From Bacillus aquiflavi (lineage in GTDB: Bacteria > Bacillota > Bacilli > Bacillales > Cytobacillaceae): 64,000 bases of DNA. The notes under the pieces were generated by a model, which did no database searches, was not told the DNA's origin, and saw nothing but the letters and a program-made list of their open reading frames with translations. Each line of letters begins with the position of its first letter. The first letter of the stretch is position 1. This document shows positions 8,366 to 17,535 of this stretch, one piece after another. The position numbers and the translations under genes were made by a program. The DNA lies in NCBI RefSeq assembly GCF_019915265.1, contig NZ_CP082780.1:2914001-2978000 (forward strand). The letters are read 5' to 3'.

Positions 8366-9097
8366 TCATTCAATCGTTATTTGTCCCCCTAAACCTATAT
8401 TTATTCCACCTAATTCCACATCATCTTTTCCTATTTCTACTACATAAGTACCTTTAGGGAGTCTTTTCGTTAATTCTTCTTTAATAATCGCCGCTTGCTC
8501 ATCGTCTACATCTTCTAAATAGGCAATAATTTCAGTATTCGAATCTAAAGAAGTAATTTTTTCTTTATGATCTTTAATATATTGCTTTAATTGATCTAGA
8601 TTTTTATTGCTTTCTCGATATGCTTGCTTTATTTCTTCATTTAACTCAGGGTCTAAGCCAACACTCGTAAAGAAATATTTTACTTTTGAATCTTTTGGGC
8701 GAAAAGTATCCTCTGCCCCAAGTGATTCTAAATAATCAATTGCAGGCTTAAATTCTTCATATCGTTCTTCAATATATAAATAATTAAATACTTCAACTTT
8801 AAAAAAGTCTTTATGATCTTTCATGCGCAATGATTTCGGATCTGCTTCTAGTAATATTGAGAAATAAGGGTGACCTGTATATAAAATATCGACCATAAAT
8901 TCGTAATCTCCATTTGGATATCGTTTCGGTGGATAGATTTTTCCGATTTCAACCTTTTCAGGATCAAGCTTATTCATTTCAATAAAAAATTTAACACTTT
9001 CCTTAATTTCTTTACGATTTGCTTCAACAAAATCTGTACAACCCATTAGTAACATTCCTCCTAAAACAATAGTTATTGCCAACAAAAATTTTTTCAA
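8366..9097 (-). CDS. Lipoprotein, likely immunity partner of the intact lipase
   Basis: The reading starts at TTG (9097), 9 nt after AAAAGGCGGG, a leader also conserved in front of the other two lipoprotein copies. The signal peptide ends in the lipobox LLMGC. The mature domain, about 220 aa, closely matches copy 1 at 5688 and the broken copy at 9637, and has strongly acidic and lysine-rich segments. A longer reading to 9124 is open but has no better ribosome site. The stop is 12 bp before the lipase start, so the two are co-transcribed. An immunity or chaperone role at the outer face of the membrane is inferred from order and localisation; the sequence gives no catalytic motif. Confidence 0.7.
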   Translation of the reverse strand: MKKFLLAITIVLGGMLLMGCTDFVEANRKEIKESVKFFIEMNKLDPEKVEIGKIYPPKRYPNGDYEFMVDILYTGHPYFSILLEADPKSLRMKDHKDFFKVEVFNYLYIEERYEEFKPAIDYLESLGAEDTFRPKDSKVKYFFTSVGLDPELNEEIKQAYRESNKNLDQLKQYIKDHKEKITSLDSNTEIIAYLEDVDDEQAAIIKEELTKRLPKGTYVVEIGKDDVELGGINIGLGGQITIE

Positions 9098-9494
9098 CGA
9101 ACATCCCGCCTTTTTTATCTTCATTTGGTTAAGTTTGTTCTCTGCTTAGAGCGGTGGTAAATTTCATAGATAAATTATCTCTGTTTTTAAGGAAAAATCA
9201 ATATTTAATTCCCTAAATGGTTCATTATACCAGATAATTGACTATATTTTTAAACCCCTATCATCAAAGTAGAATAAAGATTCATTCACTTAAGTGATTT
9301 GTAATAATTATCTATAATTGAAATAGGACATTTTAAACAAGAAAAATGAATAGATTGTTAGTTTGTCAGATAATCGACCCGTTCTATTGTACTTTTCTTA
9401 TGACATTTATTTTCAAAATAATAGTAGAAGATTTATATTTTCAACCTTTTTAGATATTTAATTACTATAATTCTATATTTTTCACTTAACTTCT

Positions 9495-9636
9495 TTATAT
9501 AATTGACGATTGACTTTGGAAAAGGTTTCAGTCTAAAATAAAAATCTCTTAATTTCCTTATTACTCAATTTTTATTAGTTGACGATTAACCTCGGAAAAG
9601 GTTTCAGTCTAAAATAAACTTCGCTTACTTCCCTGA
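9495..9636 (-). repeat. Two fossil copies of the lipase gene start
   Basis: Two tandem segments, about 9497-9571 and 9572-9648, match each other and the first 60 bp of the lipase genes. For example, TTGACGATTGACTTTGG and TTGACGATTAACCTCGG correspond to TTGATGATCAGCTTCAG near 8297. They lie directly after lipoprotein copy 3, exactly where a lipase gene should begin. The rest of each lipase is missing. No other gene is seen between 9125 and 9636. Confidence 0.7.
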
Positions 9637-10358
9637 TTACTCAACAGTTATTTGTCCTATAACACCATGAATTATTCCTGTCTCAATTTGTCCCTCTCCA
9701 ATATTAAGAACGTAAATCCCTTTTGGAAGCCTTTTCTTTAATTCTTCTTTAATGATTTCAGCTTGCTCATCGTCTACATCTTCTAAATAGGCAATAATTT
9801 CAGTATTCGAATCTAAAGAAGTAATTTTTTCTTTATGATCTTTAATATATTGCTTTAATTGATCTAGATTTTTATTGCTTTCTCGATATGCTTGCTTTAT
9901 TTCTTCATTTAGCTCTGGATCTAAACCGACACTCGTAAAGAAATATTTTACTTTTGAATCTTTCGGGCGAAAAGAATCCTCGGCCCCCAAGTGATTCTAA
10001 ATAATCAATTGCAGGCTTAAATTCTTCATATCGTTCTTCAATATATAAATACTTCAACTTTAAAAAAGTCTTTACGATCTGTAATATGCAATGTTTCTGG
10101 GTCTGCCTCTAATGAGATTGAGAAATAAGGATGACCTCTATAATTAATATCTACTTCAAATTCATAATCTCCATTTGGATAACGTGTCGGCTCATATATC
10201 CTCTCGATTTCTACCTTTTCAGGGTCAAGCTTATTCATTTTGATAAATGATTTAACACTTTCCTCAATTTCTTCGCGATTTGCTTCAACAAAATCTGTAC
10301 AAACGATTAACATCATTCCTACTAAAACAATGATTGCTTTCGATATAGCTTTTTTCAT
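9637..10358 (-). pseudogene. Broken lipoprotein, copy 3
   Basis: This is a third homologue of the lipoproteins at 5688 and 8366, read in two frames: 10358-10038 and 9990-9637. The first part holds a signal peptide with lipobox LIVC and the conserved KLDPEKVEIERIYEP and RDKDFFKVEVF-like segments. An 8-bp deletion near 10047 (loss of AATTATTT relative to copy 2) shifts the frame and brings a TGA. Near 9988 a G run is one base longer than in copy 2, giving a second shift. The C-terminal part is otherwise very close to copy 2. Upstream of its start (10377-10436) the residues NETLTKVDRQLY match the lipase N-terminus, another fossil. The gene is inactive unless the sequence is wrong at both places. 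Confidence 0.8.
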
Positions 10359-10709
10359 CAACATCCCCGCCTTTTTCCGCTCACTCATTTCATCCCTATA
10401 TAATTGACGGTCTACTTTGGTCAACGTTTCATTCATTTGTAAAAATTCGCGCCTTCATCCAATCGTTTTAGTTATTCACTATATATTCCGATTGTCTTAC
10501 TTATGCTTTTTCACTTGCTTATCGTCTACTCCTTTGCTGAGTGCAAGCCTACATCTCTTTTAGCAACATACCTCACTTTGAATTATTTAGCAGAATATTT
10601 AGAATAATATACAAATACATGACATACATATTGGTTAATAAAAATTGGCTTTTCATGAGTTTATTTATTGTTTTTGAAAATCATATCTTTGTGAGGAGAT
10701 GGTTTTTAT

Positions 10710-11807
10710 ATGGGGTACACTTATTTTTTTACAGGATTTCCGGGATTTATTGCAACCTCTCTTATTAAACAAATGATTCGTAATCGTTTTAGTATAGATC
10801 ATCTTTATTTACTTGTTTTGCCTCATTTGATCGACAAAGCTTCAGAGGAAATTGATAAACTAACAAATGAGGGAAATATAAGCCGAGAAAAGTTGACAAT
10901 AGTTCCTGGAGATATAACAAAACCTCACTTAAATATTGAACGTGAATTAAATACTCATCTACAACATCATGTTACACATATTTTCCATCTCGCTGCTGTT
11001 TATGATCTTGCCGTACCAGAAAATATCGCTTATGACGTCAATGTAAATGGGACGAAACATATGAACGAGTGGGTATTAACTTTATCTAAGCCTGAGCGTT
11101 ATATTTATTTTAGCACTGCCTACGTATCTGGAACTCGTGAAGGTCGTATTTTTGAAACAGAGTTAGAGATGAACCAAAGCTTTAAAAATCATTACGAAAG
11201 AACGAAATACGAAGCTGAGAAATTAGTGCGCGGTATAATAAGTAAAGTCCCAACTACGATCATCCGTCCTGGAATTGTGAAAGGAGATTCGCTATCTGGC
11301 GAAACAATTAAATTTGATGGACCTTACTTCATCTTAAATTTTTTTGATAAGCTAAAATTTTTCCCAGTAATCCCGTACTTAGGAACGGGAAAAGCTGAAG
11401 GAAATTTCGTTCCTCTAGATTATGTTCTGAAAGCAGCAATTTATCTTGGACATGCTCCTATAGGGATTGGGAAAACGTATCACTTAATCGATCCAAATCC
11501 TTACACGATGAAAGAAGTGTATCGAATGCTAATGGAAGAGTTTCTCGGCAGAAAACCTATCGGGATGCTTCCCCTTTCTTTTGCAAAATGGCTTCTTTCT
11601 ATTCCATTATTAAGAAAATGGCTTCGAGTTGAAAAAGAAGCTTTAGATTATTTCACTTGCATGGCAAAATATGATTGTACGCAAACGAAAAACGATTTGC
11701 AGCAATTAGGCATTACTTGCCCAGATTTTCAAGAGACAATTTCTTCAATGGTTCAATTTTATGAGCAACATAAAAACGATACTGATAAGCAACTTATCAT
11801 TGACTAA
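10710..11807 (+). CDS. SDR-family oxidoreductase, fatty acyl reductase-like
   Basis: The 365-aa protein is an extended short-chain dehydrogenase of the NAD_binding_4 type, the domain found in fatty acyl-CoA and thioester reductases. The nucleotide-binding loop is TGFPGFIA at residues 8-15, followed by HIFHLAAVYDL, a serine region YFSTAYVSG and the catalytic Y-x-x-x-K in HYERTKYEAEKLV. A GAGGAG site precedes the ATG at 10710. Eighteen bases after its stop a class-3 aldehyde dehydrogenase begins. Together they suggest interconversion of a fatty acyl group, aldehyde and acid, but the substrate is not shown by sequence. It lacks the C-terminal membrane-binding extension of plant reductases. Confidence 0.75.
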   Translation: MGYTYFFTGFPGFIATSLIKQMIRNRFSIDHLYLLVLPHLIDKASEEIDKLTNEGNISREKLTIVPGDITKPHLNIERELNTHLQHHVTHIFHLAAVYDLAVPENIAYDVNVNGTKHMNEWVLTLSKPERYIYFSTAYVSGTREGRIFETELEMNQSFKNHYERTKYEAEKLVRGIISKVPTTIIRPGIVKGDSLSGETIKFDGPYFILNFFDKLKFFPVIPYLGTGKAEGNFVPLDYVLKAAIYLGHAPIGIGKTYHLIDPNPYTMKEVYRMLMEEFLGRKPIGMLPLSFAKWLLSIPLLRKWLRVEKEALDYFTCMAKYDCTQTKNDLQQLGITCPDFQETISSMVQFYEQHKNDTDKQLIID

Positions 11808-11825
11808 CTTACGAGAGGAGATCAT

Positions 11826-13184
11826 ATGGAAAACTATGAATTACGAGTGAACAAACAAAAATCATTTTTCCGTACTAACAAAACAAAAAATCTTGCCTTT
11901 CGTTTGAACGCTCTGCAAAAGTTAAGAACCGCAATTAAAAATAATGAAACAGAGCTTATTGAAGCATTAAAATTAGATTTAAACAAATCTGAATTTGAAG
12001 CTTATTCATCTGAAATCGGGATGATCCTTGAAGAAATACGTTTTACGATAAAACAGCTACGCTCTTGGATGAAGCCAAAAAAGGTAAAAACACCGATCAC
12101 CCATATCGGCTCAACAAGCTTTATTTATTCTGAACCATACGGTGTAGCACTTATTATCTCTCCATGGAACTACCCATTTCAATTAGCAGTTGCGCCGTTA
12201 ATTGGGGCAATCGCTGCTGGTAACTGCGCTATCATTAAACCTTCAGAACTGACGCCCAAAACATCGGAAATATTATCAAAACTGCTTGAAAAAAATTTCC
12301 CTGAAGAGTATATCTCAGTCGTTCAAGGCGGCGTTGAAACGAGCCAAGCTCTCCTTAATGAAAAATTTGATTACATCTTTTTCACAGGGAGTGTACATGT
12401 CGGGAAAATGATTATGAAAGCCGCTGCCAAAAATTTAACTCCTGTCACATTAGAGTTAGGTGGTAAAAGTCCTTGTATCGTTCATGAAGACGCAAATATA
12501 AAGCTGGCAGCTAAACGAATTGCTTGGGGGAAATTTATGAACGCTGGCCAAACATGTGTCGCACCTGATTACTTATACGTTCATCACAAGATTAAAAATG
12601 AATTTTTAACTTATTTACAAGAAGCGATTAAAGATTTATATGGGGAGCCTCGTCATTTGACGCGAATCGTAAACGAAAAACACTTCAAACGTCTTTGTTC
12701 TTATCTAAACAACGGGGAAAAATTTTTAGGAGGGAAAATCAATCAGGAACAATTATTGATCGAGCCGACGGTGCTTACAAAGATCACATGGGAAGATCCG
12801 ATTATGCAGGATGAGATTTTTGGTCCGATCCTTCCTGTGCTAGAGTATGACGAAATCGCGGATGTAATCGAAGGCATTCACCATCATCCTAAGCCGCTTG
12901 CACTTTATCTTTTTACTGAAAGTGAAAATGTTCAACAACATATTGTTACCAACATCTCTTTCGGAGGCGGGTGTATAAATGATACTGTCTATCACATCGT
13001 CTCTCCCTACTTGCCCTTTGGCGGTGTCGGTACGAGCGGAATCGGGGCTTACCATGGAAAAGGCAGCTTCGATACTTTTTCTCATAAAAAAAGCATCTTA
13101 AAACAAACAACGTTATTCGATATTCCGCTTAGATATCCAAATATAAAAAATGGCCTGAAAAAAATAAAGTTTTTCTTAAAATAA
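11826..13184 (+). CDS. Aldehyde dehydrogenase, class 3 (fatty aldehyde type)
   Basis: This 452-aa NAD(P)-dependent aldehyde dehydrogenase has the usual marks in order: PWNYPFQLAVAPLIGAIAAGN near residue 114, FFTGSVHVGK, the catalytic glutamate in LELGGKSPC near 215, and the catalytic cysteine in NAGQTCVAPDY near 243. Its length and the lack of an N-terminal extension fit the class 3 group (YwdH-like), which oxidises medium and long aldehydes. GAGGAG precedes the ATG by 6 nt. It follows the acyl-reductase-like gene by 18 bp, so they probably form an operon. A C-terminal helix rich in Lys and Phe might touch the membrane, which is inference. Confidence 0.87.
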   Translation: MENYELRVNKQKSFFRTNKTKNLAFRLNALQKLRTAIKNNETELIEALKLDLNKSEFEAYSSEIGMILEEIRFTIKQLRSWMKPKKVKTPITHIGSTSFIYSEPYGVALIISPWNYPFQLAVAPLIGAIAAGNCAIIKPSELTPKTSEILSKLLEKNFPEEYISVVQGGVETSQALLNEKFDYIFFTGSVHVGKMIMKAAAKNLTPVTLELGGKSPCIVHEDANIKLAAKRIAWGKFMNAGQTCVAPDYLYVHHKIKNEFLTYLQEAIKDLYGEPRHLTRIVNEKHFKRLCSYLNNGEKFLGGKINQEQLLIEPTVLTKITWEDPIMQDEIFGPILPVLEYDEIADVIEGIHHHPKPLALYLFTESENVQQHIVTNISFGGGCINDTVYHIVSPYLPFGGVGTSGIGAYHGKGSFDTFSHKKSILKQTTLFDIPLRYPNIKNGLKKIKFFLK

Positions 13185-13328
13185 CTAGCTTCCAAAGCTA
13201 TTATCATCGTTTATGCAATATAAGGCTGTCAAATGTTTATGCTCACACGAGATAGCAAACAAACTTTTTCCTAGTTAGAAAAAAACACTTGAATAGGTGT
13301 TCATGAAAGTTTGTTTGTCAACAGTCTG

Positions 13329-13373
13329 AAAGGGGTATCCAATAAGTCTATTTTTGCTATTGGGTTCCCCTTT
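13329..13373. terminator. Stem-loop after the aldehyde dehydrogenase gene
   Basis: AAAGGGG / CCCCTTT and an inner CCAATA / TATTGG form a long paired stem. There is only a TTT directly after it, so it may end transcription poorly. It is the only clear structure in the 13185-13941 gap. The rest of that gap, especially 13430-13870, holds no recognisable gene. Confidence 0.4.
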
Positions 13374-13941
13374 GGATGTTAAGACTATATTTAACATGTT
13401 TGACCTTTTGGGGTAATCTCTTCAACCTTATTTGCGGACTTCAATTGATCTTCTCCAATACTCCTTAAAGCTTTTCTAACTCTAGATTGCTAAAAGTAAT
13501 TCCTTTATCCTCTTTTCATGATTAGAAGCCCAATCAAGAATGTCATACTTCGGCTCGAGACCGTTCAAACTAATTAAATTTAATTCTTGACATCTTGGTA
13601 CCCTTTGGATTGAACTCACTGTGCCTAGCCAGCGTTGCATGCGTTATGGTTTAACCTTTACTTATATGATTATGGGCTTCCGATTAGTTCACTCTTCTAT
13701 GGCTTCGTTTCGTCATGAAATCGTGCGTCGATGTCATGACAATGCGCCCGCGGATGTGGTGTGAGAATAAATTCCTCTATACCACATGAGAACGCTGGTT
13801 TATGTGCTCGAACGCCTCTAAACGAAGAAGTTTAACACCTCTCTGTCAGTGAATTTGCGCACGTACATGGCAAACTGGACGTAATTTAAAAAACTTAAAA
13901 TAAAATACTTTACAAAAGCATTTAACTTAGATCATAATACA

Positions 13942-13963
13942 TATGTAAGTAATTACTTACATA
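13942..13963. promoter_or_regulatory. Palindromic operator, likely for the TetR regulator
   Basis: A perfect 22-bp palindrome with half-site TATGTAAGTAA and its complement lies 36 bp before the MMPL start codon. TetR regulators bind such sites as dimers, and a TetR gene is the last gene of this operon. Autoregulation of the exporter operon is inferred. Confidence 0.7.
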
Positions 13964-13998
13964 CATTAAATATAAATAATTTCAAGAAAGGAGAAAGC

Positions 13999-16390
13999 AT
14001 GAGACGATTAAATAAGTTATCAACACTTCTAATGAAAAAGCCGATAAAAGTCACCTTAGTATCCATCTTTGTGATCATCATTTTATTTATTGGTGCAAAA
14101 AACATTCAAATGGCTACAGGTAATGAGACTTTAATAAACACGGACACAACAGTATATAAAGACAATGAGAAATTGGAAGAGGAGTTTGGCGGTGAGTCGA
14201 TTATTGTTATGTATGAAGGACAAAATTTGCTCAATCTTACGAACTTACATCATATGAAAGGGTTAGAAAATCAGTTGCAAACGATGGATGAAATTTATAG
14301 TATTTTTAGCCCCGTTACCGTTGTTGAACAACTTTCAAAAAGGCAATTTGAGCAATATAAAAAAGGAATAACAGAAATGTCCGCAGCCTTAAAAAACAAC
14401 CAACATATCAATACGATGTTAGCTCACTCTGACATACTGAAGCCGGGATTGCCTGAAAATAAAAAAACATTAAATGATCTGCTTTATGATAACAATGGAA
14501 AATTACGCGATCTGTTTTCTGAAGTTATAACAGATGATGAACATCTGATGATGATCATCAAATTTCAAGGCGGTATAGAAGATTCATCTAAAAGTGAAAT
14601 TGTCAGTCAAATTAAAACATACTTAGCTGATCATGAGTTAAAAGCGACTAAAACATTTGTCTCAGGAAAACCCGTCTTAGATGATGCCATTCGCTCTTCA
14701 ATGCAGGATAGTATGAAAAAGATGATGCTTCTGTCAATTTTTTTTATGATTATTATTTTATCTTTAACCTTTAAAGTAAGTTGGCGCTTGCTACCACTTG
14801 GAATGATATTAATCGCCATTTTCGGTACAATTGGCTTGATGGGATGGCTAAAAATACCAATTACGATGGTCTCAATGGCTGTCTTCCCAATTTTAATCGG
14901 GCTAGGAATTGACTACGCTATCCAACTCCAAAATCGTTACACAGAAGAAATGAAAGAGGAGGATTCCCTTGAACAATAAATTAAATACAAGAGCAAAAAA
15001 AAGCCTATCCCATACAGTCTCGAAAATGATCCCAGCAGTCTTGTCGGCATTAATTGCAACTGTTCTTGGATTTATCGCTTTATATACTTCTCCAGTACCG
15101 ATGATCAAGGATTTCGGAAAAATGTTAACAATCGGTATGATCATCAGTTTTTTTGTCGGAGTATTTATATTAATACCAATTCTTTTTACACGCGATCTTT
15201 TTTTTAGAGAGAAAACTGTAAAATCAAAAGGAAAAACAAATAAAAAGCAGTCAAACAGCGAAAATTTTTTAGGAACATATACAGAAAAAATCATCTCATT
15301 AAGATGGGGCATTATGATCGTAGCCTTTATCACGGCTGGGTTTGGGATTTTTCTAGACATGAATGCAAGTGTTGAAACTGATGTTGAGACGTTTATGCCA
15401 CAAGATACACAAGCATTAAAAGATCTTCATAATTTACGAGATATTATCGGAACGACTGATCAAGTAACAATTGTATATAAAGGGAAAAATATAATGTCAG
15501 AAAATATTCTAACATGGGTTAATGACACAACTGAATCATTACTGTCCAACTTTTCTGATGTAGTGGTAAGCAGTAAATCAATCACCAGTGTACTTAAACA
15601 ATTGAATGAAGGCACATTACCTGAAGGAAATCAACTGAAAGCACAAATAGAACAAATACCGGAAGACCAACTAAAGCTGTTTATGAATGAAGATCAAACA
15701 AAAGGCTTAATTACAGTTGGAATTAAACATTTAGACTCAAAATCGTTGCAAACATTTCTCAATGACTTAAAGGTGTATTTAAATGAAAACGAATATGAAA
15801 TGGTAACGATAACCGTTACAGGAAAAACAGTATTAGATGTTGAGATGATCTCAGCATTAACAACAGGTAGATATAAAATGACATTTTTAGGAATGGGGCT
15901 TGTCTTTTTAGGGCTCTTGCTTGTCTACCGCCATCCTGTCAAAGCATTCATTCCTTTATTGCCAATCATCTTCATCATTGGCTGGTCAGGAGCCGTGATG
16001 TATTTTTTAGACATCAATTATACTCCATTGACCGCGACTTTAGGTGCATTAATTATTGGGATCGGTACAGAGTTTACAGTTTTAATAATGGAGAGATTTT
16101 ATGAAGAGCGCAAAAAAGGAAAAGGAAGCAAAGATGCGGTGAAAATATCTAATCAAAAAGTTGGGCGAGCGATCTTCACATCAGCTTTTACAACTATTGG
16201 AGGCTTCAGTGCCCTGCTCGTATCCGACTTTGCTATCTTAAGTAATTTTGGATTGATGACATTGATTAATATTTCCTTTGCTTTATTAAGTACCGTTGTC
16301 GTCATGCCTGCTATCTTGATTATTTTTGATCGGTTTGTGAAAATAAAACATATAGGCGGTAAAGAGATACAGGGAATAGAGGTGAAGTGA
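13999..16390 (+). pseudogene. MMPL-family exporter, split by a frameshift
   Basis: Two overlapping frames together encode an RND-like MMPL transporter of about 800 aa. The first (13999-14979) has TM1, a large extracytoplasmic loop and TM2-4, ending after GLGIDYAIQLQNRYTEEM. The second (14969-16390) starts with TM5-6 of the same half (PAVLSALIATVLGFIALY) and contains the whole second half, with its own GIGTEFTVLIMERFYEE. The join falls in the cytoplasmic loop between TM4 and TM5. Removing one base near 14966-14968 (CCC) restores one frame. However, the second frame starts with TTG 6 nt after AGAGGAGG, so two-piece translation is conceivable. Family members export lipids, surfactants or drugs; the substrate here is unknown. 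A TetR gene and palindromic operator accompany it. Confidence 0.8.
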
Positions 16391-16960
16391 TTGCGAGATA
16401 AAACAGAACAAATATTAAAAGCAGCCATTGCTGTTTTTATTAAGAAAGGTCTGCAGGCAACAACACAAGAGATTGCAAAAGAGGCAGATGTCGCCGAAGT
16501 CACACTGTTTCGTAAATTCTCAACAAAACAAAACCTTTTTAAAAACGTTATTAAACATGTGATTGAAAATCAATTTAATCCTTTTATGATGGAAATTGCT
16601 GCAGAGGAAGATACCGAAGTATTCTTAACAAAAATTATTAAAAATAGACTGGAAATCCTTTCGAAAAATATCCCACTAGTAAAAATGCTCATTTCAGAAA
16701 GTCTAATGGGTAATTTAACAGATGAAATCGATTTTCCTAATATCATTTTTTTCAGTTTGAAAAAGGGATTAGATCGTCATTTTGAAAATAAAGGTGATCA
16801 TGTAAATACAGAATTATGTGCAAGACAATTGGGCGGTATTTTCCTAAGCCAGATTATCTTACCAAATGAAAAACCATACTATCGTTTAAATGAGCAAGAA
16901 AAAAATATTTTAGCAAAAACATACGCACAATCGGTCATATCGGTAATAAATGAACGATGA
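16391..16960 (+). CDS. TetR-family transcriptional regulator
   Basis: The 189-aa protein has an N-terminal TetR helix-turn-helix: ILKAAIAVFIKKGLQATTQEIAKEAD followed by VAEVTLFRKFSTKQNLF, about residues 8-55. The C-terminal two thirds are helical and variable, as expected for a ligand-binding domain. The TTG start follows directly on the stop of the exporter gene, with a GGTGA site upstream, so the two are coupled. A repressor controlling the exporter through the palindrome at 13942 is the usual arrangement for this pairing. The ligand is unknown but probably related to the exporter substrate. Confidence 0.88.
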   Translation: MRDKTEQILKAAIAVFIKKGLQATTQEIAKEADVAEVTLFRKFSTKQNLFKNVIKHVIENQFNPFMMEIAAEEDTEVFLTKIIKNRLEILSKNIPLVKMLISESLMGNLTDEIDFPNIIFFSLKKGLDRHFENKGDHVNTELCARQLGGIFLSQIILPNEKPYYRLNEQEKNILAKTYAQSVISVINER

Positions 16961-17066
16961 ATAAATAACCGCCGTTAACCTTGAAAACGCTTAATAGTCA
17001 GGAAAAAAAGTGAGTCGAATGCCAACAAAATAATCCTACCTTCATTTTAGATAAGGAGCGTTGAAA

Positions 17067-17366
17067 ATGAACTATATAAAAACTGAATGGAAAGTGTCCG
17101 AAAATGAGCCAAAAAACATGCAAAAGCTACTATCGTTTAATGAAAATCAGCTTATCCAAATCCAACTTCTAGCAGGGAAGGAAATCTCTACGCATAAAGC
17201 TGGAACTGATGCACTCATAATCGTTAGAAAAGGAAAAGTACAATTTACTGTGGAAGGGAAAGAGATCGTTATAACGAATCACGATATTCTTTACTTGGAG
17301 CCTGATGAAAATCATTCGATCATTGCATTAGAAGATACTGAACTATTATTAGTGAAAATTCGATAG
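17067..17366 (+). CDS. Small cupin-domain protein
   Basis: The 99-aa protein is a single cupin barrel: HKAGTDALIIVRKGKVQFTVEGKE is motif 1 and DILYLEPDENHSIIALEDTELLLV is motif 2. The histidines fit metal binding only in part. The ATG at 17067 is 8 nt after AAGGAG; an upstream TTG at 17061 is too close to that site. It stands alone after the TetR gene and ends before a strong hairpin. Small cupins of this kind may bind sugars, metals or small acids, and no specific role can be given. Confidence 0.8.
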   Translation: MNYIKTEWKVSENEPKNMQKLLSFNENQLIQIQLLAGKEISTHKAGTDALIIVRKGKVQFTVEGKEIVITNHDILYLEPDENHSIIALEDTELLLVKIR

Positions 17367-17486
17367 TTCAATAATTGAGCTTGTAGATAGCGTTAATATT
17401 TGCAGCAAATCTCCCTCAGACTAGAAAAAAACACTTGTAGGTTAAGGTGTGCAAGAGTAGAACATATTTGTTCAACAATCTGTCAT

Positions 17487-17526
17487 TTGTCGCTGATCCT
17501 TAAAAATTTTTAAGGACCAGCGACAA
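17487..17526. terminator. Bidirectional terminator between cupin and beta-helix genes
   Basis: A long hairpin, TTGTCGCTG with CAGCGACAA and an inner TCCTTAAAAA / TTTTTAAGGA, lies between convergent genes. T-rich sequence follows on the plus strand (tttgtattttt). It can serve both the cupin gene and the minus-strand gene ending at 17536. Confidence 0.85.
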
Positions 17527-17535
17527 TTTGTATTT

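Noticed and set aside
8297-9640. Conserved leader before the lipoproteins (AAAAGGCGGG) as a possible riboswitch
   Set aside because: It is just the shared ribosome-binding site of paralogous genes; no wider structure was found.
10541-10768. A 75-codon open frame before the SDR gene
   Set aside because: It overlaps the SDR start and lacks a ribosome site; the SDR frame has one.
13942-13963. Palindrome as a terminator
   Set aside because: It has no T run and lies before a start codon, so an operator is more likely.
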